DNA of 64,000 nt from CAWBRT01 sp963819175 (GTDB taxonomy: Bacteria; Acidobacteriota; Terriglobia; Terriglobales; Acidobacteriaceae), in NCBI GenBank assembly GCA_963819175.1, contig CAWFVJ010000015.1:1-64000 (forward strand). The letters are read 5' to 3'. This document shows, in pieces, positions 35,336 through 43,294 of the stretch. Each line of letters begins with the position of its first letter. Position 1 is the first letter of the stretch. A program made the translations under genes and the position numbers. Below the pieces are notes generated by a model. The model worked only from the letters and a program-made list of their open reading frames with translations. It was not told the DNA's origin and searched no databases.

Positions 35336-36370
35336 ATGCAATTTGTTGGAATGCCACTGAAATCGACGCTGCTGCTCTGGGTTGTTTTCGTCTCGATGAC
35401 TGCTTTTCCCGGAGCAGCGCAGCAGAGCACGGACGAGTCGCCAAAGATTGAGTCTGGCCAACATCAAGACCAGCCGAGGCAGCAGGACTCGGCGGGCACT
35501 TTCAAAGTCAATGTCAACGTCGTGAACTTGTACTTTGTGGCCAAGGACAAGCATGGGACTCTGGTGCCGCATCTGCCGCAGGATCAATTCGAGATTCTTG
35601 AAGACGGCAAACCGCAAACAATCAAGTACTACAAGGCTGACGCCAATCAACCGCTCACCATGGGCCTGCTGGTGGACACCAGCGGCAGCGAATCGCGCAT
35701 GCTTTCCGTCGAACAGGAAGTGGCCGGACAGTTCATCGATACGGTGATTCGCGAGAAAGACCTGGCCTTTCTGATCAGCTTCGACGTGAACGTCGATCTT
35801 ATGCAGGACCTCACCGCGACGAATCAGGATTTGCGGGCGGCGCTGCGCAAGACCCGCATCAACAACGGTGGAGGCGGCGGCCTTCCCGGCCTGGGCGGCG
35901 GGCCAATTCCGCAGGCACGCACCAGGGGCACGCTGCTCTACGATGCCATCTACCTGGCCTCGCAGGAGAAGCTGAAGCATGAGGTGGGACGCAAGGCGAT
36001 GATCATTTTCACCGATGGCGATGATCAAGGCAGCCAAACGACCCTTGGACAGGCGATCGAGGCGGCGCAGAAGGCGGACACCATCGTCTACGTGGTGCTC
36101 GTCTATGATCCAAGATTTATCTTGGGCGATCGCGAGATGCGCCGCCTGTGCCAGGAGACCGGCGGCCGCGTGATCGAAGTTGGAGCCAAGCCCGAAAAAC
36201 TAAAGAAAGCTCTGCAAGAGATTTCCGAAGAGCTTCGCAGTCAGTACTACATCGGCTACACCCCGGCTGACGTGAAGGCCGACGGTGGGTTCCGCAAGGT
36301 GGAGGTCCACACGAAAAGCGAGGAGTATCGGGTGCAGGCGCGCAAGGGCTATTACGCACCCAAAAACTAA
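35336..36370 (+). CDS. VWFA-related acidobacterial domain protein
   Basis: Second paralogue, 344 aa. The signal peptide is LKSTLLLWVVFVSMTAFPGA. The beta domain (VNVVNLYFVAKDKHGTLVPH, FEILEDGKPQTIKYY) leads to a VWA fold with an intact MIDAS motif: LLVDTSGSESRM (DTSGS), the Thr in the RTRGTLLYDAIY region and the Asp in MIIFTDGDDQGS. The C-terminal YYIGYTPADVKADGGFRKVE and KGYYAPKN are family-typical. A Gly-rich loop (NNGGGGGLPGLGGG) is an insert. Starts at 35318 or 35351 are also possible. The gene is divergent from the preceding paralogue and convergent with the next. Confidence 0.9.
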   Translation: MQFVGMPLKSTLLLWVVFVSMTAFPGAAQQSTDESPKIESGQHQDQPRQQDSAGTFKVNVNVVNLYFVAKDKHGTLVPHLPQDQFEILEDGKPQTIKYYKADANQPLTMGLLVDTSGSESRMLSVEQEVAGQFIDTVIREKDLAFLISFDVNVDLMQDLTATNQDLRAALRKTRINNGGGGGLPGLGGGPIPQARTRGTLLYDAIYLASQEKLKHEVGRKAMIIFTDGDDQGSQTTLGQAIEAAQKADTIVYVVLVYDPRFILGDREMRRLCQETGGRVIEVGAKPEKLKKALQEISEELRSQYYIGYTPADVKADGGFRKVEVHTKSEEYRVQARKGYYAPKN

Positions 36371-36382
36371 AGCCCTTTGAGA

Positions 36383-37375
36383 TTATCGCTTCGGCGCGTA
36401 GTATCCGCGCCGGGAGCGGATGCGCAATCCTTTTCTGCTGGACGCGATCGCGATGGTGTGGAAGCGGCCGTCGGCGACAAAGTCTGCCGGCTTGTAGGCC
36501 AATGCGTACTGGCTGCGAAGCTCATCTTCGATTTGGGTGAATGCCTGGGCCACTTCATCCAGTTTCCTGGGAAAGAATACGAGCCCGCCGGTGGTTTCCG
36601 CAAACCGCTCCAGCACCTTGTCGCCCCGGGTCTTGATACCGCTGATGTTGGTGCTGATGGCGTAAACGATCACCTCGGCGCGCTGTGCCATTTCGATGGC
36701 TTGCTCGCGGGTGACCCGGCTCTGGTTGTCTTCGCCGTCGGAGAGCAGGATGATGGCCCGCCGGGTTGGAACCTTGGCGTGCGCATTGGCCAGCTTGGAT
36801 TTCGAAGCTTCGTAAATGGCGTCAAACAGCGCCGTGCCTCCGCCCGGACGCAGCATGCGAACGCCATGCGCCAGTTTGCCGGTGTCGTCGGTGAAGTCTT
36901 GCGTGATTTCAGAGACCGAATCGAATCCAAGCACAAACGCCTCATCGGACTGGGGACGGACAATCTGATTCAGAAACTCGATCGCCGCTTCCTGTTCGAA
37001 GCGAAAGCGGTCGCGGATCGAACTGCTGGCGTCGATCAGCAAGCCCACGCGCAGGGGCAGGTCGGTCTGACTGCTGAAGCTGGAGATGAGGGCGGGCTTG
37101 TTGTCGTCCAGGACTTTGACGTCATTGCCCTTCAGATCCTTTACAAAGTGTCCGTGCCTGTCTGTGACCGTGAACACCAGGTTGACTTCGTTTACGGTCT
37201 TAACGATCGTCGTCGTGGCATCCGCGTTATCGTCGGCAGCGTTTCCGCCACCAACCGATCCTAGCTGCGCTGTCGACTGCGCGATATTGGGTCGCTGCGC
37301 GGATGAAAGCGTGCTCTGGCCCACGGCGGCCGCGGCAAGAGCGAACAGGAATGCGAGACAGAGCCAGATTTTCAT
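36383..37375 (-). CDS. VWFA-related acidobacterial domain protein
   Basis: Third paralogue, 330 aa, convergent with the second gene and separated by 12 bp. The signal peptide is IWLCLAFLFALAAAAVG. The MIDAS motif is intact in GLLIDASSSIRDRF (DASSS), with RPGGGTALFDAIY and AIILLSDGEDNQS supplying the other metal residues. It ends SQYALAYKPADFVADGRFHT and RRGYYAPKR. Functions of the family are unknown; extracytoplasmic protein-protein contacts are likely. Downstream genes have no obvious link. Confidence 0.9.
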   Translation of the reverse strand: MKIWLCLAFLFALAAAAVGQSTLSSAQRPNIAQSTAQLGSVGGGNAADDNADATTTIVKTVNEVNLVFTVTDRHGHFVKDLKGNDVKVLDDNKPALISSFSSQTDLPLRVGLLIDASSSIRDRFRFEQEAAIEFLNQIVRPQSDEAFVLGFDSVSEITQDFTDDTGKLAHGVRMLRPGGGTALFDAIYEASKSKLANAHAKVPTRRAIILLSDGEDNQSRVTREQAIEMAQRAEVIVYAISTNISGIKTRGDKVLERFAETTGGLVFFPRKLDEVAQAFTQIEDELRSQYALAYKPADFVADGRFHTIAIASSRKGLRIRSRRGYYAPKR

Positions 37376-37462
37376 GAAGAATAAATTATATCTGCATCCG
37401 AGCTGCCACTTCGTTTCTTTCGTTAGGCCGGGCGGCGCTTTGCGAAGCATGCTCTCATCGTA

Positions 37463-38599
37463 TCAATCAGATGTGCGAAGGCGGCGGAGAAACTGCTCCA
37501 GATCGGCGGGTAGCGGAGCCTGCAAGCGCAGTCTCTTGCCGGTGCGCGGGTGGGTAAACTCGATCACCGCCGAGTGTAGAAAATTCCTTGGCAAAGACAG
37601 CACGCCTTCCGCGGCAACGGGCTTGGAGCGGGCCTTCTTGGCCTCTGTACGCGAGGAAATCGGTGATCCCGCCAACTCTCGCGTCAAGCTATGGGGCGAA
37701 AGCGCCTGCGGCGCACCGTAAAGCGTGTCGCCGACGATCGGATGGCCGATCGAAGAAAGGTGAACGCGAATCTGGTGCGTGCGCCCGGTTTCGATCTTTA
37801 CTTCCAGCAGCGCAAAGCGTCCGTAACGCGAAGTGATGCGCTCCAGCACCTTGTAGTGCGACACTGCCTGGCGTGCTTGCGTGCCGCGGGTAGTCATGCG
37901 CGTGCGGTGCAGGCGGTCGCGCCCAATTGCCGCCGAAATCGTTCCCGCCTCCGCCTTCGGCCAGCCATGCACCAGTCCGAGGTAGAGCTTGCTGATTTCG
38001 CGGCCCGAGAACTGCTCGCCCAGTTTGCGGTGGGCAAAGTCATTCTTGGCCACTACGAGCAAGCCGCTGGTGTCCTTGTCGAGCCGGTGGACGATTCCCG
38101 GACGCAAATCGCCTCCCGCTTCTGAAAGCGTTGCGAAGCGGTGCAGCAGCGCATTCACCAGTGTTCCCCGGTTGCGCGGATCGTCTCCCGTGCCCGCCCC
38201 GGCATGCACCAGCATGCCTGCCGGCTTGTTGACGACTGCCAAATCGCGGTCCTCGTAAACGACATCGAGGGGAATGTCTTCGGCCACCGCCCGCAACGGC
38301 GCCGGCTGCACCTGTCCAACAATTTCGATGTGCTCGCCGCCCTTGAGCTTGAGCGAAGACTTGGCCGAGTTGCCGTTCAGCAGCACTTTTCGCTGTTCAA
38401 GCAACTGCTGCACGCGTACGCGGCTCACCTCGGGCAGGCACGACACCAGAAACTGGTCGAGCCGCACTCCGGCGTGCTCGGGAAGAACGTCGATTCGCAC
38501 AAGTGGATCGTTCGCCACAGGCGGTTCGGCGGTTGCGAGTTGTGAGGCACCAACATCGATCTGTGCGGCGGGCTTCCGCCCACGTTTGGTTTCTTTCAT
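37463..38599 (-). CDS. RluA/RluD-family 23S rRNA pseudouridine synthase
   Basis: Pseudouridine synthase of 378 aa. Residues about 25-95 form an S4 RNA-binding domain (VRLDQFLVSCLPEVSRVRVQ). The catalytic Asp is in GIVHRLDKDTSGLLVVAKND, and RTHQIRVHLSSIGHPIVGD is also diagnostic. By architecture it is closest to RluD, which modifies 23S rRNA helix 69, but the exact target cannot be fixed from sequence. A C-terminal insert (TRELAGSPISSRTEAKKARS) is unusual. ATG 38599 is used; the ribosome-binding site is weak. It lies upstream of the third VWFA gene on the same strand. Confidence 0.9.
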   Translation of the reverse strand: MKETKRGRKPAAQIDVGASQLATAEPPVANDPLVRIDVLPEHAGVRLDQFLVSCLPEVSRVRVQQLLEQRKVLLNGNSAKSSLKLKGGEHIEIVGQVQPAPLRAVAEDIPLDVVYEDRDLAVVNKPAGMLVHAGAGTGDDPRNRGTLVNALLHRFATLSEAGGDLRPGIVHRLDKDTSGLLVVAKNDFAHRKLGEQFSGREISKLYLGLVHGWPKAEAGTISAAIGRDRLHRTRMTTRGTQARQAVSHYKVLERITSRYGRFALLEVKIETGRTHQIRVHLSSIGHPIVGDTLYGAPQALSPHSLTRELAGSPISSRTEAKKARSKPVAAEGVLSLPRNFLHSAVIEFTHPRTGKRLRLQAPLPADLEQFLRRLRTSD

Positions 38600-38666
38600 T
38601 GCAGAGAAGTTAATGAAGTGGCGCGTCGCGCGCAAATAGAAAATTTAGGCGGCATTCTTAGAAGGG

Positions 38667-38695
38667 GTGTCATCCTGAGCGAAGCGAAGGATCTG
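38667..38695. repeat. Dispersed repeat family A, single copy
   Basis: GTGTCATCCTGAGCGAAGCG and the following GAAGGATCTG, between the pseudouridine synthase and lgt. It is a solo arm of the same family as 25544-25731 and 42779-43241. Another solo arm (GTCATGGCGAGCGAAGTCGA) lies at 42724-42743. Confidence 0.7.
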
Positions 38696-38744
38696 CTGTT
38701 TGCTTCGGACGCACAAAATACTCCGCCGAGGTTTTCCGCTCCCC

Positions 38745-39593
38745 CTAGCGGCTGGCCGTGGCAGTTGCCGGACGGGTAGAACGCTTGCCCGAATTCGGCT
38801 TTACCTCCGGCGGGGGTTGCAGCGAAAAACGCACCACCCAGAGGACGCCGCCAGCTACTACCATCAGCAAGGCAATCAGTTGGGTTGCGCTCATGAAACC
38901 GCCAAACACGTCGCCCCTTCCTGGATCGCCGCGGAAGAACTCGATGAAAAAGCGTGCGATGCCGTAAAGAATCATGTACAGCCCAATCACCTGGCCTTCA
39001 AATTTCTTGTGGCGCACCAGCCAGTAGAGCACCAGGAAGTTGATGACCTCGACGACCATCTCGTAAAGTTCCGTCGGGTGCAACTTCACTCCCAAAGGCG
39101 TTCCCACCCACTGATGGGCTAAGGGATTGGTGAAAGTGACTCCCCAAGGCTCGCTCGTCGGCTTGCCATAGCAGCAGCCTGCGGCAAAGCAGCCCACGCG
39201 CCCGAAGGCGTGGCCGATGGCAATTCCGGGCGCAAAGGTGTCGCAGGTGCGCAGGAAGGGCAGGCGGTTACTGCGTACATACCAGAAGGCAACCAGGATG
39301 GCCGCAACTAGGCCACCGGAGAAGACTCCGCCGGATTGGAGCACATTGAGGCTGAAGATTTCACGCGGGTTGCGCGAGTAATAGCTCCAGTCGTTCACAA
39401 TCAGCAGGACCTTGGCGCCGAGTATGCCGGCCAAAATGACCAGCGCTCCCAGATTCCACATCTGGTCAGGGTTCAATCCCTGCTGGCGGGCAATTTTGAA
39501 AATCACCATCAGGCCGGCGATCACTCCGATGGAAACCATCAGGCCGTAAGTGGGTGGACCAAATCCGTGAAAATCGAAAAGGCGGGGATACAC
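38745..39593 (-). CDS. lgt: Prolipoprotein diacylglyceryl transferase
   Basis: Integral inner-membrane enzyme of 282 aa that transfers diacylglycerol from phosphatidylglycerol to the lipobox cysteine of prolipoproteins. At least six hydrophobic segments are visible. The signature is GHAFGRVGCFAAGCCYGKPT, a Cys-rich variant of the Lgt signature found in several phyla. HPTELYEMVVEVINFLVLYW and GQVIGLYMILYGIARFFIEF follow, with the conserved Arg of RFFIEFFRGDPGRG. The C-terminal Lys/Arg-rich tail is cytoplasmic. Start ATG 39593 opens the normal MYPRLFDF. Confidence 0.93.
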   Translation of the reverse strand: MYPRLFDFHGFGPPTYGLMVSIGVIAGLMVIFKIARQQGLNPDQMWNLGALVILAGILGAKVLLIVNDWSYYSRNPREIFSLNVLQSGGVFSGGLVAAILVAFWYVRSNRLPFLRTCDTFAPGIAIGHAFGRVGCFAAGCCYGKPTSEPWGVTFTNPLAHQWVGTPLGVKLHPTELYEMVVEVINFLVLYWLVRHKKFEGQVIGLYMILYGIARFFIEFFRGDPGRGDVFGGFMSATQLIALLMVVAGGVLWVVRFSLQPPPEVKPNSGKRSTRPATATASR

Positions 39594-40084
39594 GTTTGTT
39601 GTTCCTGGAGGGTTATTGTTCCCGGGGGATCACCCTCATTAATCTATTTTAGACCAGTTTAGCGGGCTCCGGAACCATCAACCCTGAAACTGTTGAATGG
39701 CATTGGCACAGCAGGGCAAAAGCATTGCTGCCCGGATCATTGGATGAAGAACGCGCCGCGCTCGTTCCAGAAACATTTGAAATTGAAGGCAGAACAAAAC
39801 CGACCCGCTTGGCCGTGTGGGTGGAGTGCCTGTGAACCCGTCTCAAGACGTGGGTGCCCCCCGTGGTCCTTTAGGCCTATCCGACTAGGGACTGGCACAC
39901 CAGACCATATTCGAGTAGGGCTCCCGTTCACAAGAATTACGGTTCAGCAGTGGATACCGCCCATCACCAACTTTGCAGGCCGGCTTCTTGTGGGTTTGAT
40001 GCTACGAAAGACGAACACGGAGCACAAGGGGTCAAGTCGATTTTGTTGGAAAGCCACGTGCTCTACGAATTCGCCCTGCCCCGG
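39594..40084. other. Intergenic region, no gene seen
   Basis: About 490 bp between gspS-like and lgt genes. Open frames exist on both strands but show no domain, codon bias or ribosome-binding site. It probably contains the lgt promoter and decayed sequence. Confidence 0.35.
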
Positions 40085-41227
40085 CTAGCGGAACAGGTGA
40101 GGCACGAACCGGCTGAGATTATCGGTGATAAGTCCATCGGCCTCGCGAATACCCATGCCGGCCGGGTCCTGGTCGATCATCCAACTGCCCAGCACGGGAC
40201 GCTTGCCGTTGAAATCCGCGATCGGCGCCACCGCCTGGTAGACGAATCCCTCAGCCCCATAAGGGCCGTAGGTCTGCGTCTTCTCGTCTCCCTGCACTAC
40301 TTGAATGTTCGCGCCCTCGCGTGAGAGCAGCGGCTTGCGAACGTAGTCGCGCATGCCGCGCGGGCCATCGAGATAGGCGGGCAGCAGCAACTCGTGGTCA
40401 GGATATCTTTCCCAAAGGATAGCCAGCAGACCTTTGTTGGAGAACATCATCTTCCAGACCGGCTCGATCCACTGCGTCTTGTGCATGAAGTCCAGCGCCA
40501 TGGGGCCAAACTCTTCGCGCAGCATCATCTCCCAGGGATAGAGCTTAAACATTGTCTTGATGGGCTGCGCATCCGCGGTCACAAAGCTGAATGTTTTGTT
40601 GTCGAAGCCGATATCCGGCATCAGGATGTCGACGGTTTTCAGTCCTGCCTGCTCGGCTGTATCGCGCAAGTAGGCGACGGTGAAGTCGTCTTCCCAGGTG
40701 TCCAGGTGTCCAAAGTAGACGGGGTCGGCGACGTAATCTTTCAGGTCCTTCCACTTGGCGATCAGCTTCTCGTGAATCGAATTCCACTGGTCAGCCGCGG
40801 GAAACAGCTCTTGCAGCCAGAACCACTGCACGACGGCGGCTTCCAGCAGTGCCGTAGGGGTGTCGGCGTTGTACTCGAGCAGTTTGATCTGGCGGCCATC
40901 GTAGGCCAGATCGAAGCGTCCGTAGAGCGCCGGCGGTTCGTCGTTCCAGGTTTTCTTGATGGCTTCGACCGCGTTGGCAGGGATCTTCAGATCGGCGAAG
41001 CGCGCGTGATCGATGATGAACTGCCCGGCTTCCAGGCACATGGACTGCAGTTGCGCGGTGGCCGCCTCCAGCCGGTCGACCTCCGCGGAAGTGAACTCAT
41101 AATAAGCCGACTCATCCCAGTATGGGTTGAGCTCTCCATCGGCGGTGCTTGCCGAGTGATATACGAGCCCGAGCGACTCCACTTTCTTTTGCCAGTCCGA
41201 ACGTGGCTTGATGGTTAGCCGTTTCAC
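40085..41227 (-). CDS. Glutathionylspermidine synthase-family ATP-grasp protein
   Basis: ATP-grasp enzyme of 380 aa of the GspS/YgiC-YjfC family. Family features are GRFDLAYDGRQIKLLEYNAD, AQPIKTMFKLYPWEMMLREE, EPVWKMMFSNKGLLAILWER and RPVLGSWMIDQDPAGMGIRE. It has only the synthetase domain, without the amidase half of E. coli GspS, so like YgiC it probably ligates an amine to an as yet unknown acid. Its ATG overlaps the stop of the upstream lipoprotein gene (ATGA), giving tight coupling. In Enterobacteria ygiC is likewise preceded by a lipoprotein gene, ygiB, although the sequences differ. Confidence 0.88.
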   Translation of the reverse strand: MKRLTIKPRSDWQKKVESLGLVYHSASTADGELNPYWDESAYYEFTSAEVDRLEAATAQLQSMCLEAGQFIIDHARFADLKIPANAVEAIKKTWNDEPPALYGRFDLAYDGRQIKLLEYNADTPTALLEAAVVQWFWLQELFPAADQWNSIHEKLIAKWKDLKDYVADPVYFGHLDTWEDDFTVAYLRDTAEQAGLKTVDILMPDIGFDNKTFSFVTADAQPIKTMFKLYPWEMMLREEFGPMALDFMHKTQWIEPVWKMMFSNKGLLAILWERYPDHELLLPAYLDGPRGMRDYVRKPLLSREGANIQVVQGDEKTQTYGPYGAEGFVYQAVAPIADFNGKRPVLGSWMIDQDPAGMGIREADGLITDNLSRFVPHLFR

Positions 41228-41589
41228 GCGCCTGCTCCTGCTCCGCCGCCGGAGCTTCCCATGGAGTGTCCAAAGCCCCCAAAGCTCACGCCCCCGCTGC
41301 TCGCACCACTGCCGCGAACCGTCGTGGCGCCCGGCCAGGCCGAAGTGGAGCCGCCGAGGACGCTATCGCCAATGTGGCCGCCACTGCTGCCACCAAACAG
41401 CCACCGGTAGGGATAGTAGCCGCCGGGACTGTTCCTGCGCTGCTTGTCGGCTTCGTCGCAGTATTGGTCGCCAACAATGCGGTTGTCCGCCCCGACGCAG
41501 TTCTGCACCTGCGTTCGCCGGCAGCCAGAGGTGAACGCCACAGCGAGCGAGGCCACCAATCCCAGCGTGATTTGCGAAGACTTTCTCAC
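41224..41589 (-). CDS. Small Gly/Ser-rich lipoprotein
   Basis: 121-residue probable lipoprotein. The signal LGLVASLAVAFTSGC ends in TSGC, a weak lipobox with Cys23. The mature part has NCVGADNRIVGDQYCDEADK (two Cys that could pair) and a Gly/Ser-rich C-terminal half with PYRWLFGGSSGG. It is translationally coupled to the glutathionylspermidine-synthase-family gene downstream. The role is unknown; context suggests a partner of that enzyme, as YgiB is of YgiC. Confidence 0.7.
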   Translation of the reverse strand: MRKSSQITLGLVASLAVAFTSGCRRTQVQNCVGADNRIVGDQYCDEADKQRRNSPGGYYPYRWLFGGSSGGHIGDSVLGGSTSAWPGATTVRGSGASSGGVSFGGFGHSMGSSGGGAGAGA

Positions 41590-41712
41590 CCGAGCCAGTT
41601 TAACCGGAGATGCCGCCGAGCGGAACCAGAAACTCTGGATCGCTTCTTCACCTTAGCTCCTGACCTTCTGAGGGACTATGTGATGAACAGTATCTCGCTA
41701 TGTGCGCGGGTG

Positions 41713-41752
41713 CCCCAGGTTCCGCGCCGCGCATTTCGGCGCTAACCTGGGG
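41713..41752. repeat. Dispersed hairpin repeat, family C copy 2
   Basis: CCCCAGGTT (41713-41721) pairs with AACCTGGGG (41744-41752), with an inner GCGCC/GGCGC stem. It has the same two-stem plan as the copy at 17249-17281 with compensating changes in both arms (ACG to AGG), which suggests that the structure is maintained. Confidence 0.7.
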
Positions 41753-41812
41753 AAGTTTCCAGAGTGCTATGGAACCGTGCTAGCCACTGAGAGGCTCACT
41801 TGATAAGCAGAA

Positions 41813-42679
41813 TTATCTGCTCGAAAAGCGGGCGACGATGTCGGCGTTCATCGCCATCACCGATTCGAGCGGCTTGCGGATAGGCGAACCGTCCACGCGC
41901 TGCGCGAGTGCTTCCAGCACCAGTTCCGTCGGAAGATTGCCGACCAGCGCGTCCTGTGCGAAGGGACATCCGCCCAGGCCGCCGATAGCAGAGTCAAAGC
42001 GGCGGACTCCGGCGTCATACGCGGCCAGCACCCTGGCAATGGCTTGGTCGCGACGGCTGTGCAGGTGCGCGCCGATTTCGAGGTAATCGAACTTGCCGAT
42101 CACCGTGCCCAGCAGTTCGGCAATTTGCTCCGGCGTGGCGAGCCCCACGGTGTCGGCCAGCGAGATGGAGCGGATACCCATGTCCGCGATCAGGCCCACG
42201 GCTTCGACAACCTCGTCCGCACTCCACGGATCGCCGTAGGGGTTGCCGAACGCCATCGAGATGTAGACCACAACATCCAGTCCGGCATCGCGGGCCTTTC
42301 CGGCGATCGCTTCCAGCAACTCGACGTTCTCCTCCGCGCTCTGGTTCTGATTTTTCTTCAGAAAAGTTTCGGAGATGGAGTAGGGAAATCCCAGCGTGCG
42401 CACCGCCTCGGTCGCGATTGCCCGCTCCGCGCCCTTTTCGTTCACTACGATGCCGATGATCTCGACATCGTCGGGCGGGTCCAGTTGCCGCAGCACCTCT
42501 TCGCTGTCGGCCATCTGCGGAACCGTCCTGGGAGAGACGAATGAAACGGCGTCAATGTGCTTGAATCCGGCGCCAATCAGGGCGCGCAGATACTGCACCT
42601 TGATCTCGGTGGAGATCCGTCCCGGCAAGCCCTGCCACGCGTCGCGGGGACACTCGATGAGTTTCAGTTCGAGAACCAT
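41813..42679 (-). CDS. Hydroxymethylglutaryl-CoA lyase
   Basis: HMG-CoA lyase-like TIM-barrel enzyme of 288 aa. It cleaves 3-hydroxy-3-methylglutaryl-CoA to acetoacetate and acetyl-CoA, the last step of leucine breakdown. Visible features are the opening ELKLIECPRDAWQGLP (metal-binding Asp), HIDAVSFVSPRTVPQMADSE, ISLADTVGLATPEQ and EIGAHLHSRRDQ with two metal-binding His. The catalytic Cys is in SAIGGLGGCPFAQDALVGNL. It ends a minus-strand cluster with carboxylase and mutase genes. The GIY-YIG unit and repeats separate it from them. Confidence 0.92.
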   Translation of the reverse strand: MVLELKLIECPRDAWQGLPGRISTEIKVQYLRALIGAGFKHIDAVSFVSPRTVPQMADSEEVLRQLDPPDDVEIIGIVVNEKGAERAIATEAVRTLGFPYSISETFLKKNQNQSAEENVELLEAIAGKARDAGLDVVVYISMAFGNPYGDPWSADEVVEAVGLIADMGIRSISLADTVGLATPEQIAELLGTVIGKFDYLEIGAHLHSRRDQAIARVLAAYDAGVRRFDSAIGGLGGCPFAQDALVGNLPTELVLEALAQRVDGSPIRKPLESVMAMNADIVARFSSR

Positions 42680-42778
42680 CGCAAAAGCAAAACCTCAGGT
42701 ACCAAAAGCGCCCTTCATAGAATGTCATGGCGAGCGAAGTCGAGCCACCTTATGTTAGACGATTGCATTCCCCCGAAA

Positions 42779-43241
42779 CGTCATTCCGAGCGAGCGGAGC
42801 GAGTCGAGGAATCTTGTGGTTCATCTGCTGCCGTCACCGATAGCTGGACAGACTGAAATGGATGCCGCTCGAACCAGCCCTCGCTTAAGTCCCGCCATTG
42901 CGGATTCTGACGTTGCACCAGCAACTCTTTCTTCTCTCGCCGCCAGTTTTTGATCTGCTTTTCGCGGTCAATAGCACTGCGCATGTCTGAAAACTGTTCG
43001 AACCATACCAGTCGCGCGGCGTTGTACTTCTCCGTGTACCCTCTTCTGACGTGCGTCTTGTGCTCGTAAACTCGGCGGGTCAGTTTGCTGGTGACGCCAA
43101 CATACAGCGCGCGCCGGGAAGCGCTCTGCATCATGTATACCCAATAGTGCCGTTCCGCGTTCGTCAATGTGGCGCTCCGCAGTCTAAGAAATGACACCAA
43201 ACACAAGATCCCTCGACTCGCTCCGCTCGCTCGGGATGACG
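42779..43241. mobile_element. GIY-YIG nuclease enclosed by inverted family-A repeats
   Basis: Two 40-bp arms (CGTCATTCCGAGCGAGCGGA at 42779-42798 and onward, reverse-complemented at 43202-43241) differ at only two positions and enclose a single GIY-YIG nuclease gene. The nuclease stop codon and last residues are encoded in one arm. Solo and gene-free copies of the arm occur elsewhere in the window. The whole looks like a compact mobile unit about 460 bp long. No target duplication was identified. Confidence 0.6.
42781..43167 (-). CDS. GIY-YIG endonuclease-domain protein
   Basis: A stand-alone GIY-YIG domain of 128 aa. The motif appears as YWVYMMQSASRRALYVGVTS (WVY-YVG variant), followed by the catalytic Arg in KLTRRVYEHK, the Tyr in GYTEKYNAARLVWFEQF and the Glu in AIDREKQIKNWRREKKE. 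TTG 43167 with GGAG upstream is the chosen start. The last 14 residues (EPQDSSTRSARSE) are encoded by the flanking repeat. UPF0213-type relatives are common, and their substrate is mostly unknown. Its placement inside an inverted repeat suggests it may act on the repeat. Confidence 0.8.
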   Translation of the reverse strand: MTNAERHYWVYMMQSASRRALYVGVTSKLTRRVYEHKTHVRRGYTEKYNAARLVWFEQFSDMRSAIDREKQIKNWRREKKELLVQRQNPQWRDLSEGWFERHPFQSVQLSVTAADEPQDSSTRSARSE

Positions 43242-43294
43242 TTCAAATCACTACCGTCTGCAATGATCTCCAGTCTGACCCGCGCAAGTTATCC

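Noticed and set aside
39693..40088. Open frames upstream of lgt
   Set aside because: Composition rich in Cys, Trp and Pro without any family pattern; no start signal.
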